Shown here piece by piece: positions 25,282 to 34,240 of a DNA stretch of 64,000 bases. Origin of the DNA: CAZNFR01 sp964572225. GTDB taxonomy: Bacteria; Bacteroidota; Bacteroidia; Bacteroidales; GCA-2748055. Each line of letters opens with the position of its first letter. The stretch's first letter is position 1. Under the pieces are notes generated by a model, which had not been told where the DNA came from, made no database searches, and was given only the letters and a program-made list of their open reading frames with translations. The stretch spans positions 15,783 through 79,782 of the forward strand of contig CAZNFR010000002.1 of the NCBI GenBank assembly GCA_964572225.1, in the 5' to 3' direction. The position numbers and the translations under genes are program-made.

Positions 25282-26412
25282 TTAACTTTCCTCTCTGGAA
25301 ACTTCCTCTTCTTCTTTCTGAAGAATGGAGGAAATCATGGGAACATAGTAGCTTTGGAAGAAGAAGGCTGGACTGTTTCGGAAGGATTTACAAAATGAAT
25401 GGAACACCTGGTTTACTCCCCTCATCCTTGAACTTCCCATAAATACATTTTGCTTTGAAAAATCACCGCTAAGGTAATACAGTCTGGAGGTTTTGTGTTT
25501 AATAACGGCAGGAAACCGGGTGTTCAGTCCGTTCTGTTTTAGCAGATCCTCTCCCCTTTCGTTCAGGTTAAGATCAAAATGACTGATAACCTGGTTCCTT
25601 CCTTCATAACTGATTTCAAACCAGCCATCAAAGGCAATGGATTCAGGTATATCATACAGCTTGCATGTTTTGTTATCTGTTTTAATAACCGGGAATTTTC
25701 CGCTCATATAATCATCCCTGGGTAGAATCAGCACCCTGTTTTTGGAAGATTCAATAAGAAGAATACCCGGGCCCTGGAATTTCCAGTCTCCGTTCTTCCC
25801 CTCCCATTCTTTTACGAACGAGGGTCCCATGGTTTTAAGGATCCTGGATCTGTCAAGCTTAGAAAAGAATTTGCCTTTCCAGCCAAGATTATAGATATCC
25901 ATTAACTGTTCGGTATTATATTTTACCAGATCCTCGGTTCCGGAAGAAAAGAAGTTATATTCGGCAACAATTAGTTTATTGTCATCCAGCATTTCCTTGA
26001 GCAGCACATAATCATTCTGGTTAAAACCACCATAAAAATCAGCAGAACCGGAGTTTCCAGAGTTAACCCCAAGATTATCAAGATAATAAAGTCCGTCATA
26101 ATAACGGGTCAGGGAATCCAGATCTTCCAGGCGGAAAGACTTGATCATTATTTCCTTGTAAGGGGCATCGGGGTAATAGCCAAGGTAATCGTTGGAATAA
26201 TCATATAATTTTTTGTCACTTTTTTTGATTTTCTGATAATTGAGCACCCAGGCAAGGGTTTTAAATTCATTATTGGTTTTGCTGTCGACCGACTTATTCA
26301 CAATCAGGAGATCCATGGCAACAGGTTTCTTCATAAGCCATAGAAGATGCCCTGCCAAAGGAATAAAAATGATGATTAGCGCAGCAATTACAATGATTCT
26401 GGAGGTTTTCAT
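25282..26412 (-). CDS. Membrane-anchored protein of unknown function
   Basis: 376 residues. A single N-terminal hydrophobic helix (IIVIAALIIIFIPLAGHLLWLM) acts as an anchor or uncleaved signal; the rest is soluble and would be outside the cytoplasm. It contains SFRLEDLDSLTRYYDGLYYL, a long polar middle, and a hydrophilic tail rich in Glu. The text KYNTEQLMDIYNLGWKGKFF and GPGILLIESSKNRVLILPRD is reminiscent of proteins with a GATase-like or DUF4350-type fold, but I do not recognise the family with confidence. It sits upstream of the amidase gene on the same strand. Confidence 0.6.
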   Translation of the reverse strand: MKTSRIIVIAALIIIFIPLAGHLLWLMKKPVAMDLLIVNKSVDSKTNNEFKTLAWVLNYQKIKKSDKKLYDYSNDYLGYYPDAPYKEIMIKSFRLEDLDSLTRYYDGLYYLDNLGVNSGNSGSADFYGGFNQNDYVLLKEMLDDNKLIVAEYNFFSSGTEDLVKYNTEQLMDIYNLGWKGKFFSKLDRSRILKTMGPSFVKEWEGKNGDWKFQGPGILLIESSKNRVLILPRDDYMSGKFPVIKTDNKTCKLYDIPESIAFDGWFEISYEGRNQVISHFDLNLNERGEDLLKQNGLNTRFPAVIKHKTSRLYYLSGDFSKQNVFMGSSRMRGVNQVFHSFCKSFRNSPAFFFQSYYVPMISSILQKEEEEVSREES

Positions 26413-26725
26413 AGCCGGTAATTAGTTTAGTTTATTCTTCCATGCTATATCTCTCACGCTCAAGCAAATTAAAACAAAAAACGATTCCAGGGAAGTATAC
26501 GATTATAAATGGTTTAAGTTCCGGAATGATGCTAAAATTGTGGAAGGAATAGTGGTTATGAACACTTTCAAAATCATCCAGATAATTTATTCGAAATTCT
26601 TGATTCTATTGGGCTCCCGCAACACTTCACGCTTTTTGAAAAAATTAAATAAGGTTTTCTTAATATATTTTTCTTCATTTGCATAATTTTTGTTTCTATT
26701 TTCATCAAACCATAAAAAAGAAATC
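26413..26725. other. Divergent intergenic region, nothing identified
   Basis: 313 bases between two divergent envelope-protein genes. No gene, hairpin or full promoter match is seen; TAATTTTTG near 26683-26691 resembles a -7 box with one extra base. It must contain promoters for at least one of the two genes. Confidence 0.4.
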
Positions 26726-28069
26726 ATGAATTCGTACTTCAGCAAGAAAGTACTAACCACTTACCTAAGTTTTTTCGTTTTCACAGGATTATTTTCGCAG
26801 GATATGAAGCCTTATGAGAATCCTGCCTACGGACCGGACAGTTTGACACGGATGGAATGCGCCAACAATCTTTCCACCATGAGTGAGTTTATGAAAATTG
26901 ATCTTTTTGACTACGCCCTTCCTTCATGGAGAGAGGTTTTCAGGGATTGTCCCGAGTCCAGTAAAAACATTTACATAAGCGGAGTAAAGATCTATCAGAA
27001 ACTGATCAAGGACACCCGTGATCGGGAGTTAAGCATGGCCTATTACGACACGCTAATGATGATCTATGATCTGAGGATCAAATACTTTGGCGAAGAGGGC
27101 TATGTATTGGGAAGAAAAGGGATGGACATAATCCGCTACAACGAGTCGGATTTTGAAAATGCTTATTATGCCTTTTCAGAATCGGTAAGATTTCAGGGAA
27201 ATGAAGCTGAACTTAATTACATTACCGGACTGATTCAAACCGCCACTGTAATGCAAAAGTTTGGCAAGATTAGTGATGAAAAGTTATTGGAAGAATATTT
27301 GCTTTCGGTCGATATTTTGAATGCACAGAAAACCTCAGAGTCAAATCCCTCAAAAATTAGCAGGGTGAGATCCATACTTGACAAAGTGACTTCCGAGTCC
27401 AAAATTGACGAATGTGAAATTATCGAATCCGCTTTTAACGAAAGAGTTAGAGCTGATAATCCGGATGTTGACCTGATAAGGGTGGCCAATGATATAATGA
27501 TAGGATCTGGCTGCGACAACACGCAATTTTATTCAGACGTAAATGAAATCTTGCTTGAAGTGGATCCGGATCCCGCTTTGGCCTATGAGGTTGCTAAGTT
27601 TAACCTCAAGAATGATAATTTTGAAAAGGCTGCAGAGTTTATCCTAAAGGCGATTGATAATGAGGAAGATGCTGAGAAAAAAGCGAATTATCAATATCAG
27701 CTCTCGGTTATTTACAGTTCCAGGCTGGACCGGTTTCAGGAAGCTGTCAGGTTTGCCAAAGAGGCGATAGATAATAAACCTGGTTGGGGAGATCCTTATT
27801 TTGTAATTTCATCCGCGATTATTGAAGGGATTAAAAACTGCAATGTTGAATCTTTTGACAGACAGGCAGTATATTGGTTAGCTACTGATTATGCTTACCG
27901 GGCAAAAACAACCGACCCTTCAGTCGAAGAAAAGGCTAATGATCTAATAGCGCAATACAGAAGCAATTATCCGAATGTAGAGGAAACTTTCTTCCGGAGT
28001 CTAAAGGAGGGTGACAGCTATTCGATAGGTTGCTGGATCAACGAGAATACTACGGTAAAGACACGATAG
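26726..28069 (+). CDS. Exported tetratricopeptide-repeat-like protein
   Basis: 447 residues with a Sec signal peptide (KVLTTYLSFFVFTGLFSQ). The mature part is mostly helical. Recognisable TPR-like units occur in the second half: LAYEVAKFNLKNDNFEKAAE, FILKAIDNEEDAEKKANYQY, then the repeat beginning SRLDRFQEAVRFAKEAI and a final DPYF-type unit (GDPYFVISSAII). Two Cys pairs (MECANN with RDCPES; DECEII with SGCDN) might form disulphides outside the cytoplasm. The likely role is a periplasmic scaffold; the partner is unknown. Start ATG 26726 gives the proper signal peptide; an upstream TTG would add a non-signal stretch. Confidence 0.7.
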   Translation: MNSYFSKKVLTTYLSFFVFTGLFSQDMKPYENPAYGPDSLTRMECANNLSTMSEFMKIDLFDYALPSWREVFRDCPESSKNIYISGVKIYQKLIKDTRDRELSMAYYDTLMMIYDLRIKYFGEEGYVLGRKGMDIIRYNESDFENAYYAFSESVRFQGNEAELNYITGLIQTATVMQKFGKISDEKLLEEYLLSVDILNAQKTSESNPSKISRVRSILDKVTSESKIDECEIIESAFNERVRADNPDVDLIRVANDIMIGSGCDNTQFYSDVNEILLEVDPDPALAYEVAKFNLKNDNFEKAAEFILKAIDNEEDAEKKANYQYQLSVIYSSRLDRFQEAVRFAKEAIDNKPGWGDPYFVISSAIIEGIKNCNVESFDRQAVYWLATDYAYRAKTTDPSVEEKANDLIAQYRSNYPNVEETFFRSLKEGDSYSIGCWINENTTVKTR

Positions 28070-28087
28070 AAAAATTTGGAAAGCTTT

Positions 28088-28125
28088 AAAAACCGGAGGG
28101 GCCCTGGTTAGTTCTTCCGGTTTTT
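28088..28125. terminator. Bidirectional Rho-independent terminator
   Basis: AAAAACCGGA (28088-28097) pairs with TCCGGTTTTT (28116-28125) around an 18 nt loop. T runs lie on the 3' side of both strands. It separates the convergent TPR gene and response-regulator gene. Confidence 0.8.
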
Positions 28126-28138
28126 ATTTTCATGTTAA

Positions 28139-28840
28139 TCAGATTTCAAATTTATACCCTACTCCTTTGATGGTTTTGATTCTTTCCACGCCGATTTTTT
28201 CCCGGAGTTTTCGGATATATACATCTATGGTTCTGTCGCTTACATAGACATCGGAACCCCAGATATGATCAAAGATCTCTTCTCTGGTAAAAACCCTGGA
28301 AGGTTTGGAAGTAAGGAGAACCAGGAGATTGAATTCTTTTTTAGGAAGCTCTATTTCTTTATCATCCACCGAGATGAGGTGTCTTTCCCTGTCGATCATA
28401 ATATTTCCCAGTTTTAGTTTCTCGGCAGGCTGATCAGGATTGTCCTGGGGTCTGCTGCCGGCATATCGCTTCAGAAGAGCCTTGATACGGCTGGTAAGTA
28501 CCTTGGGTCGGATGGGTTTGGTGATGAAGTCGTCTGCTCCTGCGTTAAATCCGGCAATCTGCGAATAATCTTCAGACCGGGCGGTAAGAAAAGCGATCAG
28601 GGTTTCGGAAAGTTCCGGGATAGTCCTTATTTCTTCGCAGGTTTCTATCCCATCCATTTCCGGCATCATGATATCCAGAAGGATAAGGTGGGGTCCGAAT
28701 TTTCTGGCAATTTCGATGGCTGAACGTCCGTTACGGGCTACGTCCACGTTGAAACCTTCTTTTCTTAAATTATAACTTACAAACTCTACAATATCTTCTT
28801 CGTCATCTACCACAAGGATCTTAAAAAGGTTTTCCTTCAT
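28139..28840 (-). CDS. PhoB/OmpR-family response regulator (copy 1)
   Basis: 233 residues. The receiver domain (about 6-122) has the acidic pair VDDEED, phosphoacceptor D56 in LILLDIMMPEMDG, Thr in FLTAR and Lys in ITKPI. The C-terminal winged helix (about 138-231) has LPKKEFNLLVLLTSKPSRVF, TREEIFDHIWG, RTIDVYIRKLREKIG and KGVGYKFEI, the PhoB/OmpR pattern. Closely similar to the regulator at 31352-32056; both face the PiT gene between them. No sensor kinase gene adjoins it. Start ATG 28840 is used because an upstream TTG overlaps a -7 box. Confidence 0.93.
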   Translation of the reverse strand: MKENLFKILVVDDEEDIVEFVSYNLRKEGFNVDVARNGRSAIEIARKFGPHLILLDIMMPEMDGIETCEEIRTIPELSETLIAFLTARSEDYSQIAGFNAGADDFITKPIRPKVLTSRIKALLKRYAGSRPQDNPDQPAEKLKLGNIMIDRERHLISVDDKEIELPKKEFNLLVLLTSKPSRVFTREEIFDHIWGSDVYVSDRTIDVYIRKLREKIGVERIKTIKGVGYKFEI

Positions 28841-28861
28841 ATTTGGTGTTTTAAGGTTTAC

Positions 28862-28869
28862 CAAATGTA
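28862..28869 (-). promoter_or_regulatory. Candidate -7 box for response regulator copy 1
   Basis: TACATTTG on the minus strand matches TAnnTTTG 21 nt upstream of ATG 28840. No TTG is present at the right distance upstream. Confidence 0.45.
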
Positions 28870-29038
28870 ATTTTGGCGAATTAAAGAATCGTTAATAAAT
28901 CTTTATAATAGATATAAGTTTTACTTATAACCCCTGCAAAGTCATTAACAATCAATTCATGTTATATTAACTATTTGTTAATAAGGCCATGCGATTAATA
29001 TGATAATATTGTGGTTTTAAAAACTGCGTCTGAATATT

Positions 29039-31291
29039 ATGGAATATTACTATATAACCATTGTTATTGTTCTATTTGCACTGGCCGTATCCGATTTGAT
29101 TGTAGGGGTCTGTAATGATGCAGTTAACTTCCTTAATTCTGCCATTGGTTCCAAGGCTGCGCCCTTTAAGGTGATTATGGCCATTGCTTCCATGGGGATC
29201 ATTGTAGGTGCAACCTTTTCAAGCGGTATGATGGAGGTTGCCAGACAGAGTATCTTTCATCCGGATCAATTTTTCTTTCAAGAGATTATGATCATCTTTC
29301 TGGCAGTGATGATCACGGATATTATCCTGCTTGATACCTTCAATACCTTTGCATTGCCGACTTCCACGACGGTTTCCATTGTTTTTGAGTTGCTGGGTGC
29401 AGCCGTGGCTGTTTCCATAATAAAAATAACCAGGGCAGCGGAAGAAATGTCTACCCTAGTTAATTATATAAATTCAGAAAGGGCCTTTGAAATTGTACTG
29501 GGAATATTTATCTCCATTCTTATCGCATTTACCGTAGGGGCCATAATCCAGTTTTTGGTTCGTATGGTCTTTTCCTTTAATGTTCAGAATACCATCCGTT
29601 ATTGGGGTGGAGTATGGGGAGGTATTTCCTTTTCTGCCATAACCTACTTCATGCTTATCAAGGGTGCCAAGGGCGCTTCATTTATTACGGAGAATATGGC
29701 GGAGTGGATTAGCTCAAATAACTTCAACATTCTATTATTAAGTTTCCTGGCCGGCACAATCATATTTCAGCTGATATTAGTTTTTACCAAGTTCAATATT
29801 TTAAAAATTATTGTTCTGCTGGGAACCTTTGCTTTGGCAATGGCATTTGCGGGGAATGACCTGGTGAACTTCATCGGGGTACCTCTTGCAGGATTTGAAT
29901 CCTTTAAAGCTTTTCTGGCGGAGGGATCTGATCCCGGTTCATTTACCATGGAGATCCTCAAGCAGCCCGTTAAGACCCCTACACTTTACCTTTTGCTAGC
30001 CGGACTTATCATGGCTGTTACCTTAAGGTTTTCCCGCAAGGCAAGATCGGTAACTGCCACGGAAATTGACCTTGGGAGTCAGCAGGAAGGATTTGAACGA
30101 TTTAAATCTTCCTCCCTTGCAAGACTGATTGTGAGATCCGCCATCAATTTAAATGAAGTTGTTAAGCGTGTGGTTCCCACCAGGCTTCAGGAAAGAATTG
30201 ACAAGCGTCTAGATATCAAGGGTGCGAGAAGTAGTGAAAACAAACCCCAGGAGAAGCTTGCATTTGACCTGGTAAGAGCCTCGGTTAATCTTGTGGTTGC
30301 GAGTATCCTGATATCCATAGGAACCACCTACAAACTTCCTTTATCCACCACCTATGTTACATTTATGGTAAGTATGGGTTCCTCCCTTTCGGACAGGGCC
30401 TGGGGCCGGGAATCTGCAGTTTACAGGATCACAGGGGTCCTCACTGTGATTGGAGGTTGGTTCCTTACCGCAATGATTGCGTTTTCGGTTTCCTTTATGA
30501 TTGCCCTGATCATCAATTATGCAGGATTAACCGGCATTGTTCTTCTGATTGCCCTGGTAATATTCCTGGTAATAAAAAGTAAGATCCTCCACAACCGAAG
30601 AGAAATGAAAAACAATTCGGAAAGGTATTTCTCGGATAAGGAACTTACTGCTGAAAGGTTTATTGACCAGTGCTCCGCTACGGTTCAAACGATCACCATT
30701 AATGTATCCAAACTTTTCTACCTTGGTTTCCTTAATTTCTCCAACCATAAGAGAAAAGACCTTCAAAACGTTCTGAAAGATATACGAGATCTCAGCAATC
30801 AGGTATCCAGGCAAAAAGCGAACCTTCCCCGCACCATACAAAAACTTGAACAGGACGAAATCGAAACGGGACATCATTATGTTCAGGTTTTGGATTATCT
30901 CAAGGAGACTACCAACTGTTTGCAGTTCGTCGTGGAACCTCTTTTCCAGCATGTTGATAATAATCATCCTCCTTTACTTGAACAACAGGCGAATGATCTT
31001 CTTGCTTTTAATGAAAAAATGTCGGAGTATTTCAATTATGCGCTTACAATATTGAAAAATAATTCATTTGAGCATATTGAAGATCTAAAGAACAGAAGGG
31101 ACATCCTGATAGAGCATATTTTCGAGCTTCGCAAAAAGCAAATTAAACAGCTTAAAAAAGAGGGGAAAGGAACCAAAGTCAGTCTTCTATATATGGACGT
31201 GATGAACGAATCCAGAAATATGCTTTTGTTTGTTGCCAACGTGTTGGAAGCATATCAGCAATTTGTGGATCATGGTAATCAGGTAAAATAG
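29039..31291 (+). CDS. PiT-family inorganic phosphate transporter with C-terminal PhoU-like helical domain
   Basis: 750 residues. The transporter part (about 1-520) contains the duplicated PiT signatures: SDLIVGVCNDAVNFLNSAIG near the start and, after a loop, FAGNDLVNFIGVPLAGFES; the second half has ASILISIGTTYKLPLSTTYV, as FALPTSTTVSIVFELLG does in the first. It takes up phosphate with Na+ or H+. Residues about 530-745 are soluble and helical (FIDQCSATVQTITINVSKLF, LSNQVSRQKANLPRTIQKL, SLLYMDVMNESRNMLLFVAN), resembling PhoU-type domains that gate or regulate phosphate carriers. It lies between two convergent-facing PhoB-like regulators, which suggests phosphate-linked control (inference). 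Confidence 0.9.
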   Translation: MEYYYITIVIVLFALAVSDLIVGVCNDAVNFLNSAIGSKAAPFKVIMAIASMGIIVGATFSSGMMEVARQSIFHPDQFFFQEIMIIFLAVMITDIILLDTFNTFALPTSTTVSIVFELLGAAVAVSIIKITRAAEEMSTLVNYINSERAFEIVLGIFISILIAFTVGAIIQFLVRMVFSFNVQNTIRYWGGVWGGISFSAITYFMLIKGAKGASFITENMAEWISSNNFNILLLSFLAGTIIFQLILVFTKFNILKIIVLLGTFALAMAFAGNDLVNFIGVPLAGFESFKAFLAEGSDPGSFTMEILKQPVKTPTLYLLLAGLIMAVTLRFSRKARSVTATEIDLGSQQEGFERFKSSSLARLIVRSAINLNEVVKRVVPTRLQERIDKRLDIKGARSSENKPQEKLAFDLVRASVNLVVASILISIGTTYKLPLSTTYVTFMVSMGSSLSDRAWGRESAVYRITGVLTVIGGWFLTAMIAFSVSFMIALIINYAGLTGIVLLIALVIFLVIKSKILHNRREMKNNSERYFSDKELTAERFIDQCSATVQTITINVSKLFYLGFLNFSNHKRKDLQNVLKDIRDLSNQVSRQKANLPRTIQKLEQDEIETGHHYVQVLDYLKETTNCLQFVVEPLFQHVDNNHPPLLEQQANDLLAFNEKMSEYFNYALTILKNNSFEHIEDLKNRRDILIEHIFELRKKQIKQLKKEGKGTKVSLLYMDVMNESRNMLLFVANVLEAYQQFVDHGNQVK

Positions 31292-31358
31292 CCTGAATGG
31301 TGTTCAGTTACCGACCAAAAAATGAAATATTTTAGATCAGGGTAGGAAGATTCAGGCT
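31290..31358. repeat. Long-range inverted repeat spanning convergent stops
   Basis: AGCCTGAAT (31290-31298) and ATTCAGGCT (31350-31358) are perfect 9-base arms, 51 nt apart, each overlapping a stop codon region (PiT stop 31289-31291; regulator stop 31352-31354). An inner 5 bp hairpin CTGAA-N5-TTCAG would compete with it. No T tract follows, so it is not a standard terminator. Confidence 0.45.
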
Positions 31359-32056
31359 GAAGTAAACTTATAACCTACTCCCTTAACCGTTTTAATGTAA
31401 TCCTTACCCAGTTTTTCCCTTAGCTTCCGTATGTGAACGTCGATGGTTCGGTCGCCTACGATAATATTGTCGCCCCAGACATTGTGGAAAATCTCTTCGC
31501 GTGTAAAGACTTTTTCGGGTTTGGATATTAAAAGATTAAGCAGTTCAAATTCTTTTTTGGGAAGAAAGAGTTCTTTTTCTTTAAGCATTACCAGATAGCG
31601 TTCCTTATCGATTTTAATATCCTGCAGATCCTCAGGTATTGGGACCTCTTTTAATTCCCGGGCGGTTTTCTTGTATCTTTTCAATAGTGCTTTTACCCTG
31701 CTGGTAAGCAGTTTAGGCTTAATGGGCTTGGTAATATAATCATCGCCTCCGGCCTCGAATCCTGCTATCTGACTGTAATCTTCCCCTCTGGCTGTAAGAA
31801 AGGCAATCAGTACGTTGTTCAGACCGGGGATCCTCCTTATTTCTTCGCAGGTTTCGATCCCATCCATCCTGGGCATCATTACATCCAGCAGGATCAAATG
31901 AGGGTCCACTGATTTTGCAATGGAAATGGCTTCATTTCCATTGTTGGCTTTAAACACCTGAAAACCTTCTTTTTCTAAATTATATCCAAGAAATTCAAGA
32001 ATATCCTTCTCATCATCTACAAGAAGTATTTTGTATTTACTATAATCCATATCCAT
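31352..32056 (-). CDS. PhoB/OmpR-family response regulator (copy 2)
   Basis: 234 residues with the same design as copy 1: acidic VDDEKD, phosphoacceptor D58 in LILLDVMMPRMDG, FLTARGEDYSQIAGF, ITKPIKPKLLTSR, and a winged helix with LPKKEFELLNLLISKPEKVF, TREEIFHNVWG, RTIDVHIRKLREKLG and KGVGYKFTS. Long shared stretches with copy 1 (GIETCEEIR, EDYSQIAGF, TREEIF) point to a duplication. The start may be ATG 32056 or 32050 (M1 or M3). No kinase gene is adjacent. Confidence 0.93.
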   Translation of the reverse strand: MDMDYSKYKILLVDDEKDILEFLGYNLEKEGFQVFKANNGNEAISIAKSVDPHLILLDVMMPRMDGIETCEEIRRIPGLNNVLIAFLTARGEDYSQIAGFEAGGDDYITKPIKPKLLTSRVKALLKRYKKTARELKEVPIPEDLQDIKIDKERYLVMLKEKELFLPKKEFELLNLLISKPEKVFTREEIFHNVWGDNIIVGDRTIDVHIRKLREKLGKDYIKTVKGVGYKFTSA

Positions 32057-32161
32057 TTCAAAATAAACTTAATTGTATGAAAATAAAGGCATAGTTAAAT
32101 TTACGGGTGAATCCTTTATTTTTTAAATAAATATAAGAAATAAACAAACCTTTCCGGTAAC

Positions 32162-32539
32162 TCAGGTATTTGAATTAAGCATATCAGGACCGGACAGGAT
32201 CAGGTCTTTCTTTTCATTCAGGCCAATTTGCAAATTCTTCAGGTCCTTTAACTGAATATTTCTTATGATTTTTTCCTGGTAGGAAATATACTCGATCCTA
32301 AGTGAATAGGACTCCTTTTCCGGGATTGAAAGTACAAATTCCCCATCGAATCCACTCATTACTGTCTCATTACTGCCTATAAGAGTTATACTGGCACCGG
32401 CAAGCGCTTCGCCTGAGCCAAGGTCAAAAACCTTTCCTGCAATCTCTGTCTTTGAAGGGGATTCTGATTTCCTTAAATCGAATTTATCCTGGGGGTAAAG
32501 CCCTGAGAGAATAAGGCTTAACACTATAAATATCTTCAT
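32162..32539 (-). CDS. Small exported carboxypeptidase-regulatory-like (CarboxypepD_reg) domain protein
   Basis: 125 residues with a signal peptide (MKIFIVLSLILSGLYPQ). The mature part is essentially one domain of the type found at the N terminus of TonB-dependent receptors: IAGKVFDLGSGEALAGASIT, GFDGEFVLSIP, YSLRIEYISYQEK. Here it stands alone, without plug or barrel. It may be an independent small periplasmic protein or a remnant of a larger receptor; nothing receptor-like follows it downstream, where the next gene on this strand is DUF4301. Confidence 0.7.
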   Translation of the reverse strand: MKIFIVLSLILSGLYPQDKFDLRKSESPSKTEIAGKVFDLGSGEALAGASITLIGSNETVMSGFDGEFVLSIPEKESYSLRIEYISYQEKIIRNIQLKDLKNLQIGLNEKKDLILSGPDMLNSNT

Positions 32540-32655
32540 TCACAATATTTTGGACAAATATATTACGAAATCCTGAACCCAAAGTTAAATTATACTTAAC
32601 CTAAACTTTAATTTATATTAAATTAACGTTAACATGCTGATTGAATTAACAATAG

Positions 32656-34188
32656 TTAAAAAGCTTTCCGGTGTTGGGGTTTATTTAAGTCGAAAACTGT
32701 TTTCACGGGAGTGAAGGTTTCCACCGGTACTTCCACGAACCAGGTAAGCCAACCAGCCATGGATCCATTCCATAAGCCTGGTAATTCAAGAGCTTTAAGG
32801 CTTTTTCCGTTCTGCGACTTATGTGATATAAAGGCCATGGATGGGTCTCTGAAATCTTCCAGCCTGAAAGTTTCATCCCGGTATGATTTTATGCAAGCGG
32901 CAATATCTACGGGATTAAAATGAGTACTTGCATTGAAAATATCTTTTTGACCAGGATTATCGAGGTCTATTTGGGAGCTTTCGATTATCTGTTTGCTTAT
33001 TTGTCCGCCCGATGACTTGATCCAAAAGGGTCCCCCGCCGGGTTCACCTTCATTTTTCACCATTCCGCAAACCCGTATCGGTTTATCCAGAAAATTGAAT
33101 GCCAGCTCATTAAAACGGTCATTGGTCACCAATTTCAATGATTCGGCATATTCAGGGGATATTCCGGAAATGAAATCGATCAGGGATTTTTTTAGTCCCT
33201 CGCTCCTGTCCCCGTTGGATAATTTTTGCAGGGCAGTATGGATAAAGGACACTTTTTCAAATAAGAATCCGCCAAGAAGTTTTTTGTATCTTACCCTGAT
33301 GCCGGAATTTCGTTCTGGTGAAACATTATCGATATTTCCGATAAAAAGCATCTTCCTGTCGACCTCCCCCAGATTTTTCAAAAGAGCACCGTGCCCTCCG
33401 GGCCGGAAGAGCAATTGTCCGTCCTCAAGCCTGAATGGGGTGTTATCCGGAGTAACCGCAATGGTATCGGTTGCGGCAGACTGAAAAGAAAAACTTACTT
33501 CAAACTCCTGATTAAAACCTATACGGTACTTTTTTACAAGTTCCTCTTTCAGAGTGCTGAACAGTCCGTGGTGTTCTTCTGAAATGGTGAAATGCATATG
33601 GATTTTAGAGCCCTTACCAAAGATCCTTGAAGCCTCGGCAAAATGTTCCTCAAATGCGGTTCGGATCTCATTTGGGTAGGCATGAAACTTAAGCAGTCCC
33701 TTGGGTAGATTGCCATAATTCAATCCCTGGGAGGTAAGGAGTAAATTCAGGATGGCAGCATGGTCTCTATTCTCCCTGAGTTCATTCAGGTTTAGGCCAT
33801 GTTGATTTGCCATTACCTGAAGATCTGTATAAAATGGATACATCTCCAGGTCCTCAAAAAAGTTTTTCTGCTCCTGATCCGGGGAATGCTGATCGCTGCA
33901 TTCGTTTATTTTGGATAAGAGGTCAAATAGTGATTTGAACATTCTGGTTGCCGCCCCTGAGGCAGGTACGAATTTTCCGGGATCATTCAGGGAATGGTTT
34001 AATTCGAACTGTTCGACATAATGGTTGATTTCCTCTTCGGTAAGTCTTTCAATTCCATCGTTTGGAGTTGCGGGCCTCACCAGCTCAACGAAATCAATGC
34101 CTCTTTCAAACACCCTGATCTGTTCCAGGACCCCTTCGGGGGATTGTTGTTTTTGTCGGATTTGTTCAAGGTCCTTTTCTGTAAACAT
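32656..34188 (-). CDS. DUF4301 family protein
   Basis: 510 residues. Bacteroidota-restricted family of unknown function, identified by KFVPASGAATRMFKSLFDLL near residue 75, the middle block YNLPKGLLKFHAYPNEIRTA-type text (LPKGLLKFHAYPNEIRTAFE), IHMHFTISEEHH, LFRPGGHGALLKNLGEVD, FIGNIDNVSPERN, and the later VCGMVKNEGEPGGGPFWIK. Some of these (GxGxGTR-like GAATRM and PGGHGALL) resemble nucleotidyltransferase/sugar-phosphate uridylyl-transferase folds, so an enzymatic role on nucleotide sugars is possible (inference). Start ATG 34188. It follows iorB by 52 bases. Confidence 0.8.
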   Translation of the reverse strand: MFTEKDLEQIRQKQQSPEGVLEQIRVFERGIDFVELVRPATPNDGIERLTEEEINHYVEQFELNHSLNDPGKFVPASGAATRMFKSLFDLLSKINECSDQHSPDQEQKNFFEDLEMYPFYTDLQVMANQHGLNLNELRENRDHAAILNLLLTSQGLNYGNLPKGLLKFHAYPNEIRTAFEEHFAEASRIFGKGSKIHMHFTISEEHHGLFSTLKEELVKKYRIGFNQEFEVSFSFQSAATDTIAVTPDNTPFRLEDGQLLFRPGGHGALLKNLGEVDRKMLFIGNIDNVSPERNSGIRVRYKKLLGGFLFEKVSFIHTALQKLSNGDRSEGLKKSLIDFISGISPEYAESLKLVTNDRFNELAFNFLDKPIRVCGMVKNEGEPGGGPFWIKSSGGQISKQIIESSQIDLDNPGQKDIFNASTHFNPVDIAACIKSYRDETFRLEDFRDPSMAFISHKSQNGKSLKALELPGLWNGSMAGWLTWFVEVPVETFTPVKTVFDLNKPQHRKAF

Positions 34189-34240
34189 GGGATTAACACT
34201 AATGGTGTAACTATGTGAAACAACTTATTCCTATGATTGT

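Noticed and set aside
32162..32539. Small regulatory-domain protein as a broken TonB receptor
   Set aside because: It has its own signal peptide, start and stop, and no plug or barrel remnants follow; a stand-alone small protein is more likely, although a remnant cannot be excluded.
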